Under the pieces are notes generated by a model, which searched no databases, was not told the origin of the DNA, and worked only from the letters and a program-made list of their open reading frames with translations. Below, one piece after another: positions 7,001 through 11,585 of a stretch of DNA of 11,585 nt. This DNA is from Hemicentrotus pulcherrimus. Its lineage: Eukaryota; Echinodermata; Echinoidea; Camarodonta; Strongylocentrotidae. Position 1 is the first letter of the stretch, and the number at the start of each line of letters is the position of its first letter. The position numbers were made by a program, and so were the translations under genes. The stretch lies in assembly GCA_003118195.1 (NCBI GenBank), contig BEXV01000417.1, positions 1 to 11,585 on the forward strand, read 5' to 3'.

Positions 7001-9293
7001 ACTGTCGTTGGTTACGTTATTAGTAAAGCCCTTTGTTGCTCGATTATTTCCTTTCGGCTTAGTTCGTCGTTTGGATGCTTCCATTGCTTTAGCACGCTGA
7101 AAGGTGAATAATGTTTTTTTAAAGTTCGTTATCATTTAAAGGTAAACGAATATGTGACGAGAAGGCTTGGGTACGTATTATGCACAGTCATGTTTCTCAT
7201 AACATTCTACTCGGCTACGATGCCACATCGAATAGCTTCGGAATCCATGTGTCTCCTAATAAATTACTTGCCAATTGTTAGAAGGGTGAAGAGGGGTAAA
7301 GAAAGCTCCTCTGTGACATGATTTTAATGATTCAACCGGTACAGGCCCCTCCCCCTCTTTTCTTCTCCATTTAAAATTTTAGCGCATCCTCCATTTCTAT
7401 CTCTCTTGCTCCTGTCCCAACTAAATCAAAACACATTCAATTTGTATCCTCACTGAAATGCATATCTACCCCTATCCGATCCAATACACCAGTACGTCAT
7501 TGTCAAAACTGAAACGTGATGTTCCTGTCTCAATGTATGTTCATGATACGGAATATTTGCGAGATCTAAGCTTAATATAAATTGAACAGTTAAAGATAAA
7601 GTAAAATTGTAATATGAAATGTGAAATCAATTGCATTAGTTTGAAATTATTTCAGGTGAGTAAGAGATATACTGAAAATGTTTAAAGTATATATGACCCG
7701 ATATAGACTGGATCAAACCGTGATGTTTGTATTAATCCTTAGGTGCGAACGTAAAGCCGTTATTTTGAGATCATAATTTGCTTAATATAAATATAAAGAG
7801 TTATCAAAGTATTAATATTCATGCATATTTGCAGCTATTATAAGCACCTTACTATTAGAGCTCCGTAAATAAAAATGAAAGACGGAGGCTCATATTGTGA
7901 TGTAAAATGTATTTCAACGAATAGGTTCAATGAAATTTACCACTAGACCATTTAACCAAGAAGTTACAAAAAGTTACTGATTTAACTGTATGAGAAGGAA
8001 AAATGCAAGAAATTAAGAGAGAACGCTTCGTAAGAAAGTGATTCTGCCTTGAAATGAGTACAATGTCAGAAGTGGGAAAGTCATTTAAATGGCTAAAGAA
8101 AGAGTAGGAAAAGAGGAGGGGAGAAATAGAGAGAGACACACACAGACAGAGACAGAGAGAGAGAGAGAGAAAGACAGACAGACAGGCAGGCAGAAAGAAT
8201 TAAAGAGGTGGACGAATAAAGTCGAGTATGGTATCTTGGCATGTTGAGTAGGAGGTGCATGCAAAATTATCTCTAGTGAAGATGCAGGAATCTTAATGAA
8301 ATGAACTTATTCGATGTACGTGCAAAAACAAATTTGTGGTCATTTAAAAAGTTTTTTTTTTTAAGGTACAGGTCATATAAGTTTATATCGCAACGATGAA
8401 AAAAATCTCGATCTGATGCAAACATTATTCGTCTTACCTTTTTACTCTTCATCTTTTCTATAATTTAGCTCTAATGTAGTTAAAGGAGTATACATGAAGT
8501 TAGTTAATGATCCGTGAAAATGCTTGCTTTGCACATGATTGTATACAAAGTGTTGTTCAAGTTGTAACGAAATGTGACAGTGGTGGTAGGTAACTTCACG
8601 AACATTTAAAACGCATTTTACCTTGAGGTTCGTCTTTCGCTGTTGTTTATTAACATTCTCTGAAATCGTCTGCGTAAAATAAAAGTTCGATTTCATTTAT
8701 AAATGACACAGGCTGTTGAGAACTTGAGATGGCAATTTTTAGTAGTATTCTTTCCTTTCTACTTATAGTCTTCGAAAGCCCAATATTCTAAATAAAAAAC
8801 TAACTCTTGATTAAAATCTTAACGATTTTCAAACAAAAAAAATCTTGAAAATAGATTCGACACGGAAGTGTCGTTAATTCTGAAAACGTTTGTATTACAG
8901 GGTTGCCACCCAATGTATTTTGGAATGCAAATATCAACACTTTACCTCAGTAAGATGTGTTTCGACATCGTTCTTTCTCTTCACCGGTCTCTTACTCATC
9001 TCCATCATGGCGATCACACCTCTCAGCTTCTGCCTTCTCTTAGTCTCGAAGTCATCGACCACCGCGTCCGGCATCGATTTGGAGGCCTGTCGGAACTTGG
9101 AAACGCCGCCCAGGGTTAACCTTACATGACGAATTCCTCCCTGCGGTGGTCCAGTTTGAACCAGAGCAGGTAGATGCATTGACGGTTTCAATCCCGTCGT
9201 CGTAGTCTCCGTCATTGACTTGATCGTCGGGTCCTTTTTTTGTTTTGGTCCGCGATGTCTAAAACGACCGCGGGGTAATTCCGCGGCCATCAT
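681..9293 (-). CDS. CNBD2: CNBD2-like (CRIS-like) cyclic nucleotide-binding domain protein, whole coding span of 14 exons
   Basis: Joining fourteen GT-AG exons gives 1956 nt of coding sequence (651 residues plus stop), close to but longer than mammalian CNBD2, which is a little under 600 residues as I recall. Domain order: basic N-terminus (1-132), charged low-complexity linker (133-239), helical lead-in (about 240-357), cyclic-nucleotide-binding beta-roll (about 358-450), second half-length cNBD-like segment (about 460-525) and basic tail (542-651). Diagnostic strings are GRVIIRYG followed by AFYVILGGS, LNKGDMFGE, YTVISKEAIQLM, and in the second fold EWIIIVKSGSCSVLKKL. The mammalian family member (CRIS) binds cAMP, is found in male germ cells and is needed for spermiogenesis and flagellar bending. 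A sperm role here is inference. The start is supported by an in-frame TAA 15 nt upstream of the ATG. No frameshift or internal stop is seen, so the gene looks intact. A CNBD2-family paralogue is the main alternative. Residue numbers omit the optional micro-exon. Confidence 0.9.
1013..1314 (-). other. Intron 13, 302 nt, no feature
   Basis: A spacer between the last two coding exons. The stretch GGTTCGAGTTT at 1211-1221 resembles a pol III B box but has no partner A box. Nothing else seen. Confidence 0.6.
1315..1411 (-). CDS. CNBD2: CNBD2-like exon 13 (residues 510-541)
   Basis: A 97-nt exon with acceptor TTCATCTAG and donor CAA|gtaagt. It starts in phase 0 and ends with one base. It codes for GSCSVLKKLVDPTQ and then a basic low-complexity stretch with SRRKKSVVP. 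The first part closes the strand pair of the second cNBD-like fold. No phosphate-binding cassette follows, so this second fold is incomplete. Confidence 0.88.
1412..2475 (-). other. Intron 12, 1064 nt
   Basis: It contains the GAT repeat, a full CRE palindrome TGACGTCA (2035-2042) inside CTGACGTCAG, a small hairpin GCTTC-ACCA-GAAGC near 2060, a TA run (2101-2111), and the open minus-strand continuation of exon 12 down to 2140. The part from about 1980 to 2350 is less AT-rich than the rest and may be an old repeat. Confidence 0.6.
1691..1742. repeat. ATG/GAT trinucleotide repeat in intron 12
   Basis: (ATG)n with GAA and GGG interruptions. The open frame that starts here is a repeat artefact. 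It lies in the 1064-nt intron between exons 12 and 13. Confidence 0.85.
2476..2536 (-). CDS. CNBD2: CNBD2-like exon 12 (residues 489-509)
   Basis: A 61-nt exon with acceptor TATTTACAG and donor TCG|gtaaga. It starts with one base and ends in phase 0. It codes for HGTTIVEDSTKSEWIIIVKS, the G-T-x-I/V and W-I-x-V-V-K-S strands of a second cNBD-like roll. It continues into exon 13 as KSGSCSVLKKL, the family signature. The frame stays open beyond the donor for about 112 codons. Confidence 0.9.
2825..2902 (-). CDS. CNBD2: CNBD2-like exon 11 (residues 463-489), start of second cNBD-like segment
   Basis: A 78-nt exon of which no frame opens with Met, found by phase: acceptor TCCTATTACAG, donor TTTGT|gtaagt, one base in and two bases out. 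It codes for RSICIFKHWPIHLLKDN and then RFQYF. The WPIHLL helix followed by an aromatic strand before HGTTIVEDS matches the pattern of the second cNBD of CNBD2-type proteins. Exons 10 and 12 could join in frame without it, so skipping would not break the gene. Confidence 0.82.
2903..3279 (-). other. Intron 10, 377 nt, no feature
   Basis: Very AT-rich. I see nothing beyond the splice sites, apart from a 16-base string GTCGGTCTCATTGGTG near the donor (3245-3260) that recurs with one mismatch in intron 8 at 3941-3956. Confidence 0.6.
3280..3350 (-). CDS. CNBD2: CNBD2-like exon 10 (residues 440-463, helix after the cNBD)
   Basis: A 71-nt exon with acceptor CTTTTCAG (the intron has a purine/pyrimidine run just upstream) and donor CAG|gtaaga, ending with two bases (AG) of an Arg codon. 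It codes for DYSRIFLAGGLGNFSDLGEQ, helix B/C of the cNBD and the link to the second half-domain. It is completed to Arg463 by the first base of exon 11. Confidence 0.88.
3351..3756 (-). other. Intron 9, 406 nt, no gene
   Basis: AT-rich, with an A/G run next to the exon 10 acceptor (3354-3380) and a cluster of ATTATTAATAAT words (3647-3680) that can fold on themselves. Nothing coding is visible. Confidence 0.6.
3757..3840 (-). CDS. CNBD2: CNBD2-like exon 9 (residues 412-439), phosphate-binding cassette
   Basis: An 84-nt, phase 0 to 0 exon between TTATACAG and GAT|gtgagt. With the preceding Phe-Gly it gives FGEQAIAHQNKHVYTV, which aligns with the cNBD phosphate-binding cassette FGE-x-A-(6)-R-A-A-T. 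Glu412 and Ala414 are kept, but the ligand-phosphate arginine is His421 and the two alanines are Val-Tyr. It then codes for ISKEAIQLMCLAPD, the last beta strand before helix B. Confidence 0.92.
4077..4150 (-). CDS. CNBD2: CNBD2-like exon 8 (residues 387-411), cNBD loop and LNKGDMFG
   Basis: A 74-nt exon that starts with two bases finishing an Ala codon after CCCTCTAG and ends in phase 0 at GGG|gtaaga. It codes for a variable loop and then SSLNKGDMFG, the strand and turn just before the phosphate-binding cassette. The intron falls between Gly411 and Glu412 of the FGE motif. Confidence 0.92.
4151..4461 (-). other. Intron 7, 311 nt, no feature
   Basis: AT-rich spacer between the two first cNBD exons, with an A-run at 4360-4370. 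Nothing else seen. Confidence 0.6.
4462..4624 (-). CDS. CNBD2: CNBD2-like exon 7 (residues 333-387), start of the cyclic-nucleotide-binding domain
   Basis: A 163-nt exon with acceptor GATGTAG and a textbook donor CAG|gtgagt, ending with one base of a codon. It codes for the helix MVELQQMKGITKYPVDMQRG and then the first cNBD strands: GRVIIRYG, PQAFYVILGGS. The glycine after the Arg-Tyr and the FYVILGG turn are the hallmarks of cNBD beta strands 2-4. This is one of the most recognisable exons of the gene. Confidence 0.93.
4625..5033 (-). other. Intron 6, 409 nt, no gene
   Basis: Frames run from exon 6 through this intron on the minus strand and also on the plus strand, but the encoded sequence has no family features and the exon 6 to exon 7 splice restores the conserved protein. 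No repeat was recognised. Confidence 0.6.
5034..5108 (-). CDS. CNBD2: CNBD2-like exon 6 (residues 308-332)
   Basis: A 75-nt, phase 0 to 0 exon between CCTTTCAG and CAC|gtaagt. It codes for KRILLMDPKKRSKKDIHH, the short helix, loop, helix found just before the nucleotide-binding beta-roll in CNBD2-type proteins (a Lys/Arg-rich loop followed by Asp-Ile). It joins directly to exon 7, giving DIHHVMVELQQMKG. Confidence 0.88.
5281..5516. repeat. Imperfect ATC/ATT trinucleotide microsatellite in intron 5
   Basis: About 235 bp dominated by CAT/ATC triplets, with perfect runs around 5321-5337 and 5425-5440 broken by ACC, ATT and an A-run. Frames through it give poly-Ile or poly-Met products on either strand. 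These are translations of the repeat and not genes. Confidence 0.9.
5621..5741 (-). CDS. CNBD2: CNBD2-like exon 5 (residues 267-307)
   Basis: A 121-nt exon with acceptor TTTATAG and donor TCG|gtaaat. Its first base completes the AA|G lysine codon left by exon 4, and it ends in phase 0. It codes for a region containing MVSLFSDIDAARAGDHYKIR and then YDVTEYKAMKS. I see no catalytic motif. It lies in the conserved region leading to the cNBD. An exact TGACGTCA (CRE palindrome) falls at 5644-5651 within the coding sequence. Confidence 0.85.
6121..6183. repeat. SINE-like 3' tail in intron 4
   Basis: The run TAAGCGCCTAATAAATGTTG followed by a TATTATTATT tail resembles the 3' end of short interspersed elements common in marine invertebrates. 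GCGCTTA (6129-6135) and TAAGCGC (6149-6155) could form a hairpin. No A/B box head is visible upstream, so this would be a truncated copy. The match is from memory. Confidence 0.35.
6247..6329 (-). CDS. CNBD2: CNBD2-like exon 4 (residues 240-267, amphipathic helix before the cNBD)
   Basis: An 83-nt exon that starts in phase 0 after CTTCTACAG and ends with two bases of a codon before gtaagt. It codes for GRFRTVVKLVIYLLRLSRTY, an alternating basic and hydrophobic helix. Family members carry a similar Arg-rich helix here. It is too short and charged to be a clear membrane span. Confidence 0.85.
6549..6694. mobile_element. 146-bp MITE with GGGGGTGTTTCACAAA terminal repeats, in intron 3
   Basis: The left end GGGGGTGTTTCACAAA (6549-6564) and right end TTTGTGAAACGCCCCC (6679-6694) pair at 15 of 16 positions. 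A second, sub-terminal inverted pair is TGACAAATGACA (6577-6588) and TGTCATTTGTCA (6655-6666). The element codes for nothing itself. Ends of this kind are, from general knowledge, very common in short non-autonomous elements of echinoderms and other marine invertebrates. GTGGA occurs on both sides, but a clean target duplication is not evident. Confidence 0.75.
6776..7096 (-). CDS. CNBD2: CNBD2-like exon 3 (residues 133-239), charged linker
   Basis: A 321-nt, phase 0 to 0 exon with a good acceptor (CACCTTTCAG) and donor (CAG|gtaaaa). It codes for a basic stretch (KRRTKPKG at 141-148), then an acid-rich low-complexity run (163-185, mostly Asp/Asn/Glu/Gly), then another basic part with FVWKKKVLTKGRR and a Lys/Glu end leading into exon 4. 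Trp residues and regular spacing in the second half suggest that part is structured. The acidic run is encoded by GAC/GAT-type triplets and probably varies in length between species. Confidence 0.85.
8127..8195. repeat. Compound GA/CA/GACA/GGCA microsatellite in intron 2
   Basis: GAGAGA, CACACA, a pure GA run (about 8152-8170), GACA and GGCA repeats follow each other. A purine-rich leader (8080-8126) precedes it. No coding content. Confidence 0.9.
8438..8452 (-). CDS. Possible 15-nt micro-exon (MKSKK) between exons 2 and 3
   Basis: On the minus strand this 15-nt stretch is followed by a strong donor (AAG|gtaaga) and preceded by AAAAG, an acceptor-like but purine-rich site. It is phase 0 at both ends and codes for a basic pentapeptide compatible with the basic surroundings. 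The weak acceptor keeps confidence low. The donor could be a decoy. Confidence 0.25.
8622..8669 (-). CDS. CNBD2: CNBD2-like exon 2 (residues 117-132)
   Basis: A short 48-nt exon, phase 0 at both ends, bounded by TTTTACGCAG and AAG|gtaaaa. It codes for TISENVNKQQRKTNLK, a basic polar stretch that would extend the N-terminal helical region. It is supported by splice sites and phase rather than by protein similarity. Skipping it would also keep the frame, so it could be alternatively used. Confidence 0.6.
8946..9293 (-). CDS. CNBD2: CNBD2-like exon 1 (first coding exon, residues 1-116)
   Basis: It begins ATGATGGCC. The same frame has TAA at 9308-9306, which supports this ATG as the start, and the second ATG is followed by G at +4. 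It ends GAG|gtaaag in phase 0. The encoded part is rich in Lys, Arg and Thr and has no signal peptide or membrane segment, which suits an intracellular protein. The likely conserved piece is at residues 75-101, with DDFETKRRQKLRGVIAMMEM predicted helical. The first 70 residues look disordered. The exon may extend upstream as 5'UTR to an acceptor-like CTTCAG ending at 9318. Confidence 0.8.
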
Positions 9294-9550
9294 GGTATGG
9301 AGCTGTTATTTTCTTTGCTGAAGGTTGAGGGAAATAGAAGAACTTACGTGAATTACCGTCCAAATGAAGAAGATCGTTAAGACTTGTATACGTTCTTGAG
9401 GCCGAACAAAGCTCAGAGTTAAGTTTCAGAAATTTCTTAATCAATATTGTAACCGTGTTCATACAAATAAAGAAACTTGTACTCATTGAGCATAACCATT
9501 ATCAAAAATTCCTCCAAGTAAAATAAAAAACAGAGTAGAATACAACGTAA

Positions 9551-9636
9551 ATATATAGATGTACATGTACTACCCCTTCCTTGTAATTTTACCGTTAACT
9601 AGAAAGGAGGGATGGCAGCTATTGGGCGATGCAAAT
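9551..9636 (-). promoter_or_regulatory. Candidate promoter: octamer, CCAAT box and TATA-like run
   Basis: Read on the gene's strand: ATTTGCAT (9636-9629), then CCAAT (9625-9621) only three bases on, then a TATATAT run (9557-9551) about 65 nt downstream. This would place a start near 9525, about 230 nt before the ATG. The octamer plus CCAAT pair is a known arrangement in sea urchin testis-specific histone H2B promoters, which suits a sperm gene. It is a motif-based prediction in AT-rich DNA, where TATA runs are common by chance. Confidence 0.4.
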
Positions 9637-9838
9637 AAGAAAGAGGAGAACCAGAGAGGGTGTGTAAGAAGGGGAAAACATCGTGCATATAAATGAAATT
9701 AGTATTCAAAAATTAGTTTCATTATATGCAAACATCTCAACAAACTAGAAGAATGTGCTTTTTGGTGTAATTACACATTTCACTACATCACTCAAATAAT
9801 AACATGCAGGATAACGCGGTGTTCCATAATGCCAACAC

Positions 9839-9864
9839 AGCCTTCGTATTTAGCCTTCGTATTT
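9839..9864. repeat. 13-bp tandem duplication
   Basis: AGCCTTCGTATTT occurs twice head to tail with no mismatch. It is most simply a recent replication-slippage event. Confidence 0.8.
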
Positions 9865-11256
9865 CCTGACGCAATAATCCATTAAATATCATTCGAATAA
9901 TTTCCAAACTTAGATGATAAAACAATTCTCATGAATACACAACTCTTTGCTGGATATCTTCCTTATTCAGTTGCATCAGTCATACAATACACAAACATTT
10001 ACCCTACACAATCTTACGATTGACGTTCTGGACATGTTTCAAACTCGATTCATTTCGAAATCTTACCCTGTTCCTCAGTACTCTCCCCTATAGCTTCATT
10101 CGTCAAACTATCAAACTAACGGTAGTTACGGTACATCCATTCTTCAAAGGGTGGTACCAGATGTCAAAATATTGTCCAAAGTTTTTACACAACAAGACAC
10201 TATAATTCTGACCTGCACTATTCCAGCACTGATAAAACGTCATGTGATATTCAGCTTCAAACAACAAGTTTTGTATTGGTTACATTATCATGTTGTCTAT
10301 CTTATTGTAACCGTATCAAAAGATCCTGTTAGACAGTGAATTAGATGAGAACATGGCAGCGTTCTATTGTTATCTTACTATCATATCGACAAACTCCAAA
10401 ACAATCAATAATCGCTTTATGTGTTTACACAATGCCTGGTCGATTTCCACCCCAGTTTTTGTTTGGCTGCGAAAAATCAATGAAAGGGCTGGCCCGTGCC
10501 TTTGTTGGCGCTGTTTTAGTTGTTTTCCATTTATTCTGAACAAGAAAAACATGATACACTGACTATAAGGCAGACAACTCTCTTAAATAATTCAGGTTAA
10601 GTATCGTGCGTGCTAGTTTCTAAATAATATGATATGCGTTTGTTAGCGCTTTTTAGCACTACATGTATTTCCAAATATTCTTAACACAATGATCACAAAT
10701 TTAATGCACCTCAAACATGTTATAATAATGAGACAGACAAATCTCTAAATTCGTTTTCAGCATGTTAAGAGCAAATGGCTCATTTTCAAAACAATTTCTA
10801 ATGTGTTTTAGTTGACTAGAGACATAGGTAGAGATAGAGATAGATATGATAGGGCGATGACTCGACTGAAATACGATTCCAATACATATAGACTGTTATC
10901 TTTTTCGGTAAGAAAGTCTTACTCTCGGGTTGACCTGTTTCATTTTCTATTGCATGCTGTGGGGATAGACATAAATCGATTCGTCCTTTCTCATTGAATG
11001 GCAAACAGATATGCGAATATTTGTGAAATGTTTTTTGTGTGTTTTAATTTTTTTTAAATTGAAATTTAAAGAATAAAACAAAACACTAGGTAAGATAGTG
11101 ACAGCCTTAAACTTATTCAGATTGTATGGAAATAGTCGCAATTTTTCTGTTAAAGATTTAAATTATACATTGAACATGTAAAAGGTCCTATTCCGAGGTA
11201 AATTTCTTCTTTTTTTCAAATTGATATACAATTTTAAAGATCAAAATGGCTTATAC

Positions 11257-11280
11257 CATAGACCTGGTGGTAGGTCTATG
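11257..11280. repeat. Perfect hairpin CATAGACCT / AGGTCTATG
   Basis: Nine-base perfect arms around a GGTGGT loop. It could be the centre or end of a palindromic repeat element. Function unknown. Confidence 0.5.
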
Positions 11281-11585
11281 CTTATACAAAAATTCAAATG
11301 CACAGCAGGAGGCCGGTGAGTCAAATCCCAGCATTTTTAAAATTATATACTAGCAACGAAATTCTGCTAGTGGTAAGTGATTTCCTTGACGTTTTTCGTT
11401 TAGTGTTTTCGTCTGCCAGTGTTCTAGGCTGCAATTTCCAAGATTCTCAAACCTGACTCGTAAGTGTATCAAGGCAAAAGTCAAGGGCTTCCGACTTTAC
11501 AATATTAAACGGAGCTCCTTGGGCTATTTCACCGATTTTATTCGATGTAATAAATCCCTTTTCATGAACAACACGTAAAAAAAAA

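Larger units (their letters stand above)
7097..8621 (-). other. Intron 2, 1525 nt
   Basis: AT-rich intron between exons 2 and 3. It holds the compound microsatellite and the possible micro-exon described separately, plus A- and T-runs near 8349-8362. Apart from these I see nothing recognisable. The 70-codon minus-strand frame at 7927-8139 mostly translates the purine-rich tract. Confidence 0.7.
9637..11585. other. Upstream intergenic region, no supportable gene
   Basis: Nearly 2 kb of AT-rich sequence in which all frames are 60-70 codons at most, overlap on both strands and show no family motif. It contains a 13-bp tandem duplication (9839-9864), a GATA-type run (10826-10850), and a perfect 9-bp-arm hairpin (11257-11280). 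No tRNA, rRNA or splice-supported exon chain is seen. Confidence 0.6.

Noticed and set aside
8868..9129. Two overlapping plus-strand frames of about 80 codons
   Set aside because: Antisense to exon 1, with no motif and no splice context.
9259..9486. Minus-strand 75-codon frame upstream of the start codon
   Set aside because: It is out of frame with exon 1 and has no family match. A splice from its gtaagt site would need a 31-nt intron or an unidentified acceptor. It is more likely 5'UTR or intergenic.
10020..11141. A series of 60-70-codon frames on both strands
   Set aside because: Overlapping, low-complexity or AT-driven, no recognisable domains and no linked splice sites.

Overview
This is eukaryotic DNA, AT-rich, with long introns, microsatellites and short inverted-repeat transposons. 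It holds essentially one gene, on the minus strand: a multi-exon gene for a CNBD2-like (CRIS-like) cyclic-nucleotide-binding-domain protein. A 146-bp element with ends of the GGGGGTGTTTCACAAA type, plus the general look of the introns, suggests a marine deuterostome. An echinoderm such as a sea urchin is the best guess, but the species cannot be fixed from the sequence alone.

Gene layout (minus strand, 5' to 3'): fourteen coding exons at 9293-8946, 8669-8622, 7096-6776, 6329-6247, 5741-5621, 5108-5034, 4624-4462, 4150-4077, 3840-3757, 3350-3280, 2902-2825, 2536-2476, 1411-1315 and 1012-681. Every junction is GT-AG and every phase fits. The coding lengths sum to 1956 nt, giving 651 residues plus stop. 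A possible 15-nt micro-exon at 8452-8438 would add 5 residues. The protein has a basic N-terminal region (exons 1-3, with an acid-rich low-complexity linker), a helical lead-in (exons 4-6), a full cyclic-nucleotide-binding fold (exons 7-10), a second half-length cNBD-like fold (exons 11-13) and a basic C-terminal tail (exon 14). Mammalian CNBD2/CRIS is a cAMP-binding protein of male germ cells. In this copy the phosphate-binding-cassette arginine is histidine, so ligand binding is in doubt.

Flanks: about 260-350 bp upstream of the ATG, on the gene's strand, lie an ATTTGCAT octamer, a CCAAT box and a TATA-like run in promoter order. This combination is known from sea urchin sperm-histone promoters. 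The remaining 2 kb upstream (9637-11585) shows no gene I can support. Downstream of the stop are a minus-strand AATAAA (534-539) and, at the left edge of the window, an 18-bp perfect inverted repeat enclosing 370 bp, probably a MITE cut by or abutting the window boundary. The introns hold a MITE (6549-6694), a SINE-like tail, trinucleotide and GA/CA microsatellites, and a 112-codon open stretch that continues exon 12 into its intron. I see no rRNA, tRNA, CRISPR array or prokaryotic feature.
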